From Crocinitomicaceae bacterium (GTDB lineage: Bacteria > Bacteroidota > Bacteroidia > Flavobacteriales_D > Crocinitomicaceae), in the NCBI GenBank assembly GCA_017984635.1, contig JAGNZC010000001.1, forward strand, positions 62,001-126,000: DNA of 64,000 nucleotides, in the 5' to 3' direction. Positions 1 to 7,830 of this stretch are shown here, in pieces. How positions within the stretch are numbered: the first letter of the stretch is position 1; each line of letters opens with the position of its first letter. The notes under the pieces are model-generated. The model made no database searches. It saw only the letters and a program-made list of their open reading frames with translations, and had not been told where the DNA came from. The position numbers and the translations under genes are program-made.

Positions 1-519
1 AGAATGGGGCTACAGGGTCAAAGTTGGGGAGGTTACCAAACAGCTCAACTCATTACAATGACCAATCGGTTTAAAGCTGCTATGGCAGGAGCGCCTGTTT
101 CTAATATGACTTCCGCCTATGGAGGAATAAGATGGGGTGCAGGAATTAATCGTCAATTTCAATACGAACGCACGCAAAGTAGAATAGGAAAAACGCTTTG
201 GGAAGCACCTGAAAAATACATAGAAAATTCGCCTTTGTTCAAAGTGCCTGCCATACAAACGCCCTTGTTAATTATGGCAAATGATAAAGATGGTGCAGTT
301 CCTTGGTACCAAGGCATTGAAATGTATACAGCAATGCGACGGTTAAATAAACCGTGTTGGATGTTGAATTACAATGGAGATGATCACAATTTAACGAAAA
401 TGGCTAACAAAATTGATTTAAGTATCAGAATGCGCCAATTTTTTGACCATTATTTATTCGAAAAACCTGCTCCAAAATGGCTGAAAGAGGGCGTTCCGGC
501 TTTAGAAAAAGTTAAATAG
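1..519 (+). CDS. S9-family serine peptidase, C-terminal part (prolyl oligopeptidase-like)
   Basis: The gene enters from the left edge, so the N-terminal propeller and the start codon are outside the window. The visible 172 codons are the catalytic alpha/beta-hydrolase end. The nucleophile elbow GQSWGGY lies at the very start (Ser at about visible residue 8), the acid is the second Asp of NDKDGAVP (about 97), and the His is in GDDHN (about 129), so the triad is complete. The family cleaves peptides after proline or related residues, usually in the periplasm in Bacteroidota. The next gene encodes a possible protease inhibitor but lies on the opposite strand. Family assignment is firm; substrate is unknown. 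Confidence 0.9.
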   Translation, partial: RMGLQGQSWGGYQTAQLITMTNRFKAAMAGAPVSNMTSAYGGIRWGAGINRQFQYERTQSRIGKTLWEAPEKYIENSPLFKVPAIQTPLLIMANDKDGAVPWYQGIEMYTAMRRLNKPCWMLNYNGDDHNLTKMANKIDLSIRMRQFFDHYLFEKPAPKWLKEGVPALEKVK

Positions 520-580
520 GCAATAGTAGTTAGTAAATAGGCATTAGATTTAACTGAATCACGATCTAATCATAAGGTCT

Positions 581-605
581 TTAAATCTTTTTATCCTAAA
601 ATCAA
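581..605. repeat. 25-bp dispersed repeat, copy 1
   Basis: These 25 bases recur exactly at 61567-61591. Both copies sit within a few bases of the 3' end of a leftward gene: here 4 bp beyond the stop of the Kunitz-like gene, there directly against the stop of acsA. Function is unknown; it may be a small interspersed 3'-UTR element. Confidence 0.6.
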
Positions 606-609
606 AAAA

Positions 610-855
610 TTACTGATTGCAATCACAACTTTCACATTCCTCTTTCGTTTCAAAACCAACGGGTGAGCATCCGCTGTATCCGATTAATTCACACGTATTG
701 GTGCCTTGGTTGTAAAACCATGATTCAAAATAGGCAGCACAAATCGTTCCTGTTTCAGGTGTTGCTGAGCATTTTGTTTGTTGACTATCTGTACAATCTT
801 TCGTACAACTTACAGAACTAAAAACAATAAAAATAAACACAATCAATTGTTTCAT
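610..855 (-). CDS. Small lipoprotein with a Kunitz/BPTI-like domain
   Basis: This 81-residue protein starts with a lipoprotein signal (hydrophobic stretch, then SVSC). The rest carries cysteines in nearly the Kunitz order. Spacings from the Cys of KCSATPE are 10, 16, 8, 11 and 3 residues, against 9, 16, 8, 13 and 4 in BPTI. The core WFYNQGTNTCELIGYSGC closely resembles the Kunitz FYN...C...YGGC segment. Kunitz domains usually inhibit serine proteases by inserting a loop after the second cysteine. The start codon overlaps the stop of the upstream TonB receptor gene (ATGA), so the two are translationally coupled. Inhibitory activity is inference; fold resemblance is good. Confidence 0.7.
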   Translation of the reverse strand: MKQLIVFIFIVFSSVSCTKDCTDSQQTKCSATPETGTICAAYFESWFYNQGTNTCELIGYSGCSPVGFETKEECESCDCNQ

Positions 856-3272
856 TTTTGGCGCAATTTAAAGTCAATTTTATAGTAGAATATTGGTAAA
901 AATCCAAGCTGTTGTTTAATAGCAAACGGGTCAGCAGATGGATCTTTCAAGTTTGGAGCGTAAGTTAAACTTAATAAATTTTGAGTATTTAAAAGATTCA
1001 CTAAATCTAAACCAATTTCATGTGTCGATTTTTTTGAATTGTATTTCCAGCTTATTTTTAAATCAGCTCTAAAATAATCTTTAAATTGACGTTCGTTGTA
1101 CAATGAATCACTGTAAATTACTTCATTGTATAATTTCGATTTTTCTACATCAGCATAGCCATAGCGTTTTCCTCCTGCAACTGTTATTTTTAATCCCAAA
1201 GAAATAATTTGGTTTTCACTTACTTTAAACTCTTTTCCAGCTAATAAATTTGCCACATAACTTCCGTTGTATGACGTATTTCGTGTGATGCCATCACTTC
1301 CTTTGTAGGTTGATTGATAATACGTTCCTGAGAATAAAAAGAAAAATGATTTGTCAAAGTATTTTTGCACAGTTAATTCAATACCATAGTTTGTTCCTGT
1401 TCCCGTATTTTGAAGAGAATCTGGGAAGAAACGTTGGAAACCACCACCCATATTGATCAATGAAAAAGAAGATGGTGCTACTGTCACAGGAATATTGTAC
1501 AAGTATTGGTAATAAACTTCACTTCTAATATTAAATCCTTTATTAAATGATTTTTCATAGCCAATGCCGGTATGGATACTACGTGTAAAATCCATATTTT
1601 TATTGTGGTAAATTTTAGCTCCATTTGGATCTAGTTTGTGGTACGTATAGGTATACAATGGTTGCATACCGCTGTGCATTCCAGCGCCTGCAAAAACGGC
1701 TTGATTTTTATTCATACGGTATTTCCATCCTAAACGAGGCTCTAGAATACTTTGGCTTTTACTTAATGTGAAAAATTGTGCGTGAATACCTGCTGTAAAA
1801 TCCATTTTTTCTGAAATTCTGAATTTCCATTGCGCAAAGGGTTGAAATAAAGCGGCAGAACCTTTGTAATCCCAACGAATAACAAAATTATTATCCGCAA
1901 CAAATTGCTTAGCTGAGTCGATTTGATTCATGAAATAAAAATCAGCATTCCAACCAATTTTTAACAAATGACGTTTGTTGAATTTATGATTGGCACTGAA
2001 ATACGCACTTGCTTTTGTTGTTGCAAAACTATACCCCATTAAAGGTTTTATAGAGTCGATTCGTATCGTATTATCTGGTTCAATTGCTCTCCACAAATAA
2101 TTATGCTTAGAATGTTGTTCATCATACGCTAATGAAACGGTTGTTGTAATGAACGTTTTTTCAGATATTGATTTTTTGAAATTTAAACCTGTTACGCCCA
2201 TTGAAGTTCCAAAATATTGATCTCTATCGCCTTCACCATAAAATTCTTCAGAGTATTTTTTTTGGTCAGAAATTAAAATTTCGATTTCACTTTTACCACC
2301 TATTCCATAAAAAGAAAGCGCGCCTCCTTTTTTCAATAACCAATTAAATTTAAACGCAAGATCACCATAAACTGGAACAGCATCAGTACCTAATTTAATT
2401 CCAATTTGTTTGAACATACTTAATGTTGAATAACGCCCCATCACTAAATAGCTAGATCGTTTTGATTTACTTAATGGACCTTCTGCCAAAAATTCAGTTC
2501 CTAACACACCAAATTGACCTGTAAATTCATGTTGGTTTGTATTTCCATTTCGTAATTTCAAATCAAAAACACCTGAAGTACTGTTACCATATTCAGCAGG
2601 AAAAGCACTCATAAAGAAATCAGAGTTTCCAAGGATTTTATTGTTCAAAACAGAAACAGGTCCACCTGTACTTCCAGAAATTGCAAAGTGAGACGGATTT
2701 GGAATATCTACACCTTCAATTTTCCACACCACACCCAATGGAGAATTTCCACGAATAATAATATCATTTCTAGAATCGTCAGCACCTTGTACACCTGCAA
2801 AATTTGAAGCCATACGAGCGGGATCCATTCTTGATCCTGGATAACGATTGGTTTCTTCCACACTAAATTGTTGTGCTGAAATAACGGCTAATTCATTGAT
2901 GACTTGTCCTCTTTTACGGGCAACAACCTTTATTTCTTTTACTTCTGTGTAGCGTTCTGTCATTGGTACATTCGCAATGGTTTCACGTCCAGAATTTACT
3001 TCAATGGTTATGATTTTCACTTCATATGTATTCATGAAAACTTCCAGTTGGTATTTTCCAACGGGTACATTTTCCAAAACGAAAAGTCCATTATTATCAG
3101 TAATCGTTTGCAATTTTTTTGTAGAATCTTGCAAGAATACAGTGATTTTGGCTCCGATTAATTGAAAATTAGTTTCATTGTCGTATATTTTCCCTCGCAC
3201 ATTCTGAGATGGCTGTGCAAATGCAGTAAAAATAAAGATCAGTGAAAAGAGTACAAGTAGTCTTTTTTTCAT
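852..3272 (-). CDS. TonB-dependent receptor with carboxypeptidase-regulatory-like N-terminal domain
   Basis: An 806-residue outer-membrane protein. A signal peptide ending in AFAQ is followed by a beta-sandwich segment (VRGKIYDNETNFQLIGAKITV, to about residue 110). A plug domain follows with the typical GVQGADDSRNDIIIRGNSPLG region near 165, then a long beta-barrel rich in aromatic-ended strands, ending in a strand that finishes in KLRQK. Such receptors import siderophores, vitamin B12, glycans or peptides using TonB energy, or act with a SusD partner. No SusD follows, so this is not a typical glycan uptake pair. The downstream Kunitz-like lipoprotein overlaps it by 4 bp. Ligand is unknown. 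Confidence 0.9.
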   Translation of the reverse strand: MKKRLLVLFSLIFIFTAFAQPSQNVRGKIYDNETNFQLIGAKITVFLQDSTKKLQTITDNNGLFVLENVPVGKYQLEVFMNTYEVKIITIEVNSGRETIANVPMTERYTEVKEIKVVARKRGQVINELAVISAQQFSVEETNRYPGSRMDPARMASNFAGVQGADDSRNDIIIRGNSPLGVVWKIEGVDIPNPSHFAISGSTGGPVSVLNNKILGNSDFFMSAFPAEYGNSTSGVFDLKLRNGNTNQHEFTGQFGVLGTEFLAEGPLSKSKRSSYLVMGRYSTLSMFKQIGIKLGTDAVPVYGDLAFKFNWLLKKGGALSFYGIGGKSEIEILISDQKKYSEEFYGEGDRDQYFGTSMGVTGLNFKKSISEKTFITTTVSLAYDEQHSKHNYLWRAIEPDNTIRIDSIKPLMGYSFATTKASAYFSANHKFNKRHLLKIGWNADFYFMNQIDSAKQFVADNNFVIRWDYKGSAALFQPFAQWKFRISEKMDFTAGIHAQFFTLSKSQSILEPRLGWKYRMNKNQAVFAGAGMHSGMQPLYTYTYHKLDPNGAKIYHNKNMDFTRSIHTGIGYEKSFNKGFNIRSEVYYQYLYNIPVTVAPSSFSLINMGGGFQRFFPDSLQNTGTGTNYGIELTVQKYFDKSFFFLFSGTYYQSTYKGSDGITRNTSYNGSYVANLLAGKEFKVSENQIISLGLKITVAGGKRYGYADVEKSKLYNEVIYSDSLYNERQFKDYFRADLKISWKYNSKKSTHEIGLDLVNLLNTQNLLSLTYAPNLKDPSADPFAIKQQLGFLPIFYYKIDFKLRQK

Positions 3273-3412
3273 AGGGTGTAGTTTATCGTTTTCAATTTTG
3301 TAGTTTACAAGATTACAAAATTAATACCAAAAATAAAAATGAGTACCTTATCAATTCATTCGCTTTGTTAAAGAATGATTAACTGCTGTTTAAAAAAATG
3401 GAAAGTAAAAAC

Positions 3413-3442
3413 TTGTTTTTTTAAAAAATGCTGTTAAATTTG
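3413..3442 (+). promoter_or_regulatory. Bacteroidota-type promoter for the secreted protein gene at 3478
   Basis: TTG at 3413-3415 and TAAATTTG at 3435-3442 are separated by 19 bases, matching the Bacteroidota housekeeping pattern (TTG, 19-21 bases, TAnnTTTG). The start codon follows 35 bases later. Confidence 0.6.
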
Positions 3443-3477
3443 TTTATTATAATGAAACCCAACTGTTAAACCCTATC

Positions 3478-4278
3478 ATGAAGGCGTATATTTTAAGTTT
3501 TATTTCATTTTTGGTTGCAAGCTGTTCTTTTGGATCGATGTTGTCCATTGAAGGAGTTTATCAAGGTAAAAATGTGTATGTTCAAAATCCTATTTCAAGT
3601 GATGGGTTCGGATATTGTGCTTCAAAAGTAACTGTAAATGGCGACATTGTTCCCAGTAATATTGGAAATGGTGATTTTGAAATAGATTTGTCTGACTTGA
3701 ATATTTCAATTGGTGAACCATTGTTTATTGCCATTGAACATGAGGAAGGATGTAAACCTTTCATTATTAATCCTGAAGTATTATTGCCAAGAAGTACTTT
3801 TATTATTGCCAAATTAGACATTCAAACGAACGGAAAATTAATCTGGGAAACTACTAAAGAACAAGGAAAACTTCCTTATTATATCGAACAATTCAGGTGG
3901 AATAAATGGGTTATTGTAGGAGAAGTTCAAGGAATTGGGACAGGTGGTATGCATCATTATGAATTTTCAGTTTCTCCTCACAGCGGACTTAATACTGTGC
4001 GTGTTGTGCAAATCGATCATTCTGGCTTAAAACGTCCGTCAAAAGAAGTTAGATTTAATTCACTTGTTCCCAAAGTGACTAAAAACCCTACAAAGGTGAA
4101 AGATGTGATACATTTCACAGCGAAAAACACGCCGATCGAAACGCGTTTTGAAATATTTGATGCGTATGGAAATATTGTAAAAAAAGGAGTTGGGACAACC
4201 GTAAACTGCAAAAATTTAGCCAGAGGTGCTTATTACATTAATTTTGATAATACAAACGAAAAGTTTATCAAAAACTAA
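3478..4278 (+). CDS. Secreted protein of unknown function with a type IX sorting-like tail
   Basis: A 266-residue protein with an N-terminal signal sequence (ILSFISFLVASCSFGS; the Cys could also be a lipoprotein site). The middle is beta-rich with no recognised domain. The last 70 residues (VTKNPTKVKDVIHFTAKN, then RFEIFDAYGNIVKKG, then LARGAYYINF) follow the layout of the type A C-terminal domain that directs export by the type IX secretion system and surface attachment in Bacteroidota. It stands alone with its own promoter. The tail similarity is seen in the sequence; surface location is inference. Confidence 0.7.
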   Translation: MKAYILSFISFLVASCSFGSMLSIEGVYQGKNVYVQNPISSDGFGYCASKVTVNGDIVPSNIGNGDFEIDLSDLNISIGEPLFIAIEHEEGCKPFIINPEVLLPRSTFIIAKLDIQTNGKLIWETTKEQGKLPYYIEQFRWNKWVIVGEVQGIGTGGMHHYEFSVSPHSGLNTVRVVQIDHSGLKRPSKEVRFNSLVPKVTKNPTKVKDVIHFTAKNTPIETRFEIFDAYGNIVKKGVGTTVNCKNLARGAYYINFDNTNEKFIKN

Positions 4279-4310
4279 CGTATATTTGGACATTAATTAA
4301 CCGATTGAGC

Positions 4311-4712
4311 ATGCTTAAAAAAATTGAACACCTTGGGATTGCTGTAAAAAGTATTGACGCTTCTTTAAAAACATTTGAAACACTACTTGGAACTACATGT
4401 TATAAAGTAGAGGCTGTTGAATCCGAAGGAGTTAAAACAGCATTTTTAGAAATTGGTGAATCAAAAATTGAACTACTTGAAGCAACCGATCCTTCTTCTC
4501 CGATTGCAAAATATTTAGAAAAACGTGGACAAGGTATTCACCATATTGCCTTTGATGTAACTGATATTTATCAAGAAATTGATCGCTTAACAAAAGCTGA
4601 TTTTGAATTGATACATTTAACGCCTAAAGATGGCGCAGACAATAAATTAATAGCGTTTTTACATCCTAAATCTACGGAAGGTATTTTAATAGAATTATGT
4701 CAAGAAAAATAA
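4311..4712 (+). CDS. mce: Methylmalonyl-CoA epimerase
   Basis: A 133-residue vicinal-oxygen-chelate (glyoxalase-fold) protein. It interconverts (R)- and (S)-methylmalonyl-CoA, linking propionyl-CoA metabolism with succinyl-CoA. It has the family start LKKIEHLGIAV, the pattern GVKTAFLEIGESKIELLE, GQGIHHIAFDV with a metal-binding His, and a closing segment TEGILIELCQ with the metal-binding Glu. The ATG at 4311 fits family length better than a TTG two codons upstream. Its 3' end overlaps the convergent HAD gene by 13 bp. The mutase subunits are not in the window. Confidence 0.92.
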   Translation: MLKKIEHLGIAVKSIDASLKTFETLLGTTCYKVEAVESEGVKTAFLEIGESKIELLEATDPSSPIAKYLEKRGQGIHHIAFDVTDIYQEIDRLTKADFELIHLTPKDGADNKLIAFLHPKSTEGILIELCQEK

Positions 4713-5311
4713 GTTAATAAATTTTGATCACTTGTTAAATGCAAGGTTTGTAATCCCGCTTTTTTTGCGCCTTCTATGTGTTGTATAGAATCATCAATGA
4801 ATAGTGTTGTAGCAGGATCTAATTTATTTTCTGTACAAACAAATTCAAAAATACTTGTTGCAGGTTTTCTCATTTCAATCTCGTTCGATAAATAAACGTG
4901 TGAGAAATAATCTTCTAAGTTTTTAGTGGTGTGTTTTGCTAAGCGTTGTCGAACTACTGGAACATGTAATTCATTCGTATTTGATAGCAAAAATAAAGGG
5001 TATTGAGTACTTAGATGTTCTAATAATTCTAATTTTTCAATTTGAAAATCCAAAATCATTGCATTCCATGCATGGACAATTTTATTGGGGGAAATAGGTT
5101 CTGAAAAATAAACAAGGAGTTTATTGATAAAATGTTGGGCGCTAATTTGACCTGTTTCAAATTGATCAAACAATTCTTGTTGATTCGCTTGACAATATAA
5201 ATCGTTAAAATTGTTGATTCCTAATTGTTCAAAAGCTAGTTGGGTTTTTGAATAATCGATGTCAATTAATACACCACCAAGATCAAAAATAATCGCTTTA
5301 AATTTCTCCAT
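4700..5311 (-). CDS. HAD-superfamily hydrolase
   Basis: A 203-residue haloacid-dehalogenase-like phosphatase. Motif I is FDLGGVLID near residue 10, with the nucleophile Asp. Motif II is LLSNTNE near 110, motif III is the Lys of EMRKPATSIF near 150, and motif IV is LFIDDSIQHIEGAKKAG near 175. The helical cap between motifs I and II (about 15-90) marks the HAD-IA group that includes small phosphatases acting on sugar or nucleotide phosphates. It lies downstream of yceI but is separated from it by a terminator. The substrate cannot be predicted. Confidence 0.88.
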   Translation of the reverse strand: MEKFKAIIFDLGGVLIDIDYSKTQLAFEQLGINNFNDLYCQANQQELFDQFETGQISAQHFINKLLVYFSEPISPNKIVHAWNAMILDFQIEKLELLEHLSTQYPLFLLSNTNELHVPVVRQRLAKHTTKNLEDYFSHVYLSNEIEMRKPATSIFEFVCTENKLDPATTLFIDDSIQHIEGAKKAGLQTLHLTSDQNLLTYFS

Positions 5312-5318
5312 AGTACAT

Positions 5319-5351
5319 AAAAAAAAGGATGAGTATTTAAACCCATCCTTT
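5319..5351 (-). terminator. Rho-independent terminator of the yceI gene
   Basis: On the minus strand an 8-bp perfect stem (AAAGGATG with CATCCTTT, loop of 12) is followed by a run of T. It lies between the yceI stop and the HAD gene start, so the HAD gene probably has its own promoter or depends on read-through. Confidence 0.75.
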
Positions 5352-5379
5352 GTAAAATTAATGCTTCTTTTAAGAAAAC

Positions 5380-5976
5380 TTATTTTTTTGCTTTTAAAAC
5401 TAAATTTAAGTCAAAATCAATTACTGGAGAAATTCCTTGTCCTGATTCTGGATCTGGTTGTAAACCAGGTATTTTTAAAGCAGTTAAATCTAAATTAAAT
5501 TTACCAGCTACAGTCATTTTACCTTTTGTGTCTTTTACCATTGTAACTGGTAATTTTTGTTGAATCGTTTGACCTAACAAATTGATTGTTGTCATCAACA
5601 TTCCATCTTTGTAACCATTTACTAAAACAGTAATTTTAGGAAATAAAGCTGTTGAGAAGAATTCAGGTTGAGTTAAATGACCTGCTAATGCTTTTGCTTT
5701 GTCAGCTGGTAAAGCTTTGTCTAAAACAACTATTGAAGACATATCGATATCAAAATTTCCAGTTAATAATTGCTCTCCAGCCATTTCAACCGTTCCATTT
5801 GAAAAACTCAATTGTCCAATGTGAAAGTACTCAGCACTTTTTCCACCTTTCCAACCCAATGTTGAAGCTTTCGTGTCTAATACATACATTGTTTTTTCTT
5901 CTTTTTTATCTGCTGTTTTCCAAGCAGAAAATAATGCTACTGAAGCTACAATAGCTGCTAAAAATAATTTTTTCAT
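5380..5976 (-). CDS. YceI-family lipid-binding periplasmic protein
   Basis: A 198-residue protein with a signal peptide (LFLAAIVASVALFSAW). It follows the YceI layout: an opening YVLDTKASTLGWKGGKSAEYFHIGQLSF, a middle FDIDMSSIVV, then the segment HLTQPEFFSTALFPKITV, where the family has FFDxxxxPxxxF. The family forms an eight-stranded lipocalin-like barrel that binds isoprenoid or other amphipathic molecules in the periplasm. Its ligand here is unknown. It is divergent from the cyclase gene at 6073, and the shared intergenic region holds a 14-bp palindrome. Confidence 0.85.
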   Translation of the reverse strand: MKKLFLAAIVASVALFSAWKTADKKEEKTMYVLDTKASTLGWKGGKSAEYFHIGQLSFSNGTVEMAGEQLLTGNFDIDMSSIVVLDKALPADKAKALAGHLTQPEFFSTALFPKITVLVNGYKDGMLMTTINLLGQTIQQKLPVTMVKDTKGKMTVAGKFNLDLTALKIPGLQPDPESGQGISPVIDFDLNLVLKAKK

Positions 5977-6007
5977 CTTTTATAATTTTTTGTAAAGGTA
6001 AAAATAA

Positions 6008-6021
6008 TTTACCATGGTAAA
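6008..6021. promoter_or_regulatory. 14-bp perfect palindrome between divergent yceI and cyclase genes
   Basis: TTTACCATGGTAAA is a perfect palindrome placed 32 bp upstream of the yceI start and 52 bp upstream of the cyclase gene. It could be an operator for a dimeric regulator acting on either or both genes. No regulator is encoded beside it. Confidence 0.35.
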
Positions 6022-6072
6022 TAACTTTTCCAAAATTTCTTTAAAAAAATAAGTAATTTCGAAAAAAAAACG

Positions 6073-6828
6073 ATGAAATTACATTTAGATTCAGTCCATT
6101 TTATAGAAACAAACGAACCGATAGATCTTTCTATACCCTTAGTTGCAGGAGATAAAAATTTGAGTGCTTGGTATGTGAATCCTCCAATAATGGAACCTGT
6201 AATGGAAAATGGTTTTGTGGGTGCTGTAGCTTTAGGAGGTGCAGTTAATTTCCGTTCTATTTTTTTTAATCCGCACGGACATGGAACACATACTGAATGT
6301 TTGGGGCATATTACACCTGAAATTTTTTCAATAAACAGCAGTTTAAAAACGTATTTTTTCAAAGCACAATTGATTACAGTTGTACCACAAAAAGTTCAAT
6401 TAAATGGAGTGGAAGATGAGGTCATAAGCAGAAGTGAATTGAATGAATCATCATGGGAATCTGATTGTGAAGCACTTATTATTCGAACACTTCCTAATGT
6501 AAGTTCTAAAAAATCGAAAGATTATTCTTCAACCAATCCACCTTATTTATCTACTGATATTATTGCTTTACTCAATGAAAAAGGAATCAAGCATTTATTG
6601 ATTGATTTACCCAGTGTTGACCGCGAAAACGATGGAGGGGCGTTAGCGTTTCACCATCAGTTTTGGGGCGTTCCCGATCAATTAAATGTTGAACGAACCA
6701 TAACAGAGTTGATTTTTGTTTCGGATACTGTTATGGATGGCGCTTATCTTTTAGAGTTACAAACCGCACCTTTTGAAAATGATGCTACTCCATCTCGACC
6801 GATTATTTATAAAATTAAAAAGGGCTAA
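6073..6828 (+). CDS. Cyclase-family metal-dependent hydrolase (kynurenine-formamidase-like)
   Basis: A 251-residue protein of the cyclase/kynurenine formamidase superfamily. The signature PHGHGTHTECLGH near residue 76 corresponds to the family's HxGTHxDxPxH metal site, with Glu-Cys in place of the usual Asp. The second conserved region (LLIDLPSVDRENDGGALAFHHQFWG, near 180) matches the family's later substrate/metal-binding segment. Members hydrolyse N-formylkynurenine, isatin or other amides. No other tryptophan catabolism gene lies nearby, so the reaction is left open. An upstream TAATTTCG box 12 bp before the ATG may be the -7 element. Confidence 0.8.
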   Translation: MKLHLDSVHFIETNEPIDLSIPLVAGDKNLSAWYVNPPIMEPVMENGFVGAVALGGAVNFRSIFFNPHGHGTHTECLGHITPEIFSINSSLKTYFFKAQLITVVPQKVQLNGVEDEVISRSELNESSWESDCEALIIRTLPNVSSKKSKDYSSTNPPYLSTDIIALLNEKGIKHLLIDLPSVDRENDGGALAFHHQFWGVPDQLNVERTITELIFVSDTVMDGAYLLELQTAPFENDATPSRPIIYKIKKG

Positions 6829-6846
6829 CAAAAGTCAACCCTTTTT
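6817..6846 (+). terminator. Terminator overlapping the stop codon of the cyclase gene
   Basis: AAAAAGGG and CCCTTTTT form an 8-bp stem around the TAA stop codon, with T residues in the descending arm. Overlap of a terminator with a stop codon is a compact arrangement. Confidence 0.6.
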
Positions 6847-6871
6847 AAAGTAGTAAGTTAATTTTAGTAGT

Positions 6872-6962
6872 CTCCAATTGAGGTATTAATTGGAGTTCAA
6901 TCAAGTATAAAAATTAAACTAGAAAACTGCCTCTCCAAGCAGGTAATCGTTATACTTGATTG
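6872..6962. ncRNA. Possible structured RNA: two strong inverted repeats between convergent genes
   Basis: An 8-bp perfect hairpin (6872-6879 with 6888-6895) is followed by a 13-bp perfect inverted repeat (6898-6910 with 6950-6962). The 39-base interior of the latter contains a further short CTGC/GCAG stem. The region lies between the convergent cyclase and LytTR regulator genes and contains no reading frame of note. It may be a 3'-UTR structure or a small RNA; neither promoter nor direction is clear. Confidence 0.35.
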
Positions 6963-7060
6963 TTAATCCTGTGTTATAAAGTTATAATTACTTTTGATTG
7001 ACTAACTCACAAATGAATATTTTGCCCCTATCAATGAATATTTAACCCTTTTGAATGATT

Positions 7061-7807
7061 TTACAGTAAATTCTCCAAGGTTGTAAAGAATGCATCTCGT
7101 TTAGCGGCTGACAACGGAATTTCAGACCCATCTTTCATTACGACAAATCCACCGTTTGCCTTATCATATCTTTCAACAAAATCAATATTGATTAAATGTG
7201 ATTGTTGAACACGCATAAAATTATGCCCATGTAACAACGTTTCATAATCTTTCAATGTTTTAGAAACGACTATTTTTTTCCCGTTTTGCAAGAAAAATGA
7301 AGTGTAATTACGATCAGATTCACATCGAATAATATCGTGTAATTCAACAATGAAAATACTTTCAAGCGTTTTAAGCACCAATCTTTTTTTCTGATTTGGC
7401 AAGATATTGTTTTGAAGTGCTTCTAATTGAGAATCTATTTTTTTAATATTCACACTTTGGACGGCTTTTTCAAGCGCCTCTTTTAGTTCAAGTGGGTCAA
7501 CTGGTTTTAATAAGTAATCCAACGCACTAAATTTGATGGCTTGAATAGCAAATTCTTCATGAGCTGTAATAAAGATTACTTCAAAATTTTTGGGTGTAAT
7601 GTTTGTTAACACATCAAATCCTGTTCCGTCAGGCATTTGAATATCAATAAACACAATATCTGGTTGATGATGTTCGATGGCTTTTATAGCTGAAGTAACT
7701 GTTTCTCCTTCTGAAATCACTTCTACATCTAAACCAAACGATAGAATCATTTTTGCAATTAAATCGCGGGTTCTGTTTTCATCATCTATGATCAGTACTT
7801 TTTTCAT
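7061..7807 (-). CDS. LytTR-family response regulator
   Basis: A 248-residue two-component regulator. The receiver domain (1-120) has the acidic pair at IIDDEN, the phosphoacceptor Asp in IVFIDIQMPDG (about 56), Thr/Ser in FITAHEE and Lys in LLKPVDP. The C-terminal LytTR domain (about 145-245) has IIRCESDRNYTSFFL and FMRVQQSHLINIDFVERYDK. LytTR proteins bind DNA as transcription activators. It lies 23 bp downstream of its partner kinase gene in a leftward operon. No target gene can be assigned from position alone. Confidence 0.93.
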   Translation of the reverse strand: MKKVLIIDDENRTRDLIAKMILSFGLDVEVISEGETVTSAIKAIEHHQPDIVFIDIQMPDGTGFDVLTNITPKNFEVIFITAHEEFAIQAIKFSALDYLLKPVDPLELKEALEKAVQSVNIKKIDSQLEALQNNILPNQKKRLVLKTLESIFIVELHDIIRCESDRNYTSFFLQNGKKIVVSKTLKDYETLLHGHNFMRVQQSHLINIDFVERYDKANGGFVVMKDGSEIPLSAAKRDAFFTTLENLL

Positions 7808-7830
7808 AACTAGTTGTTATTACATTTAAG

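Noticed and set aside
852-3272. A SusC/SusD glycan-uptake pair
   Set aside because: No SusD-like gene follows the receptor; the next gene is the small Kunitz-like lipoprotein.
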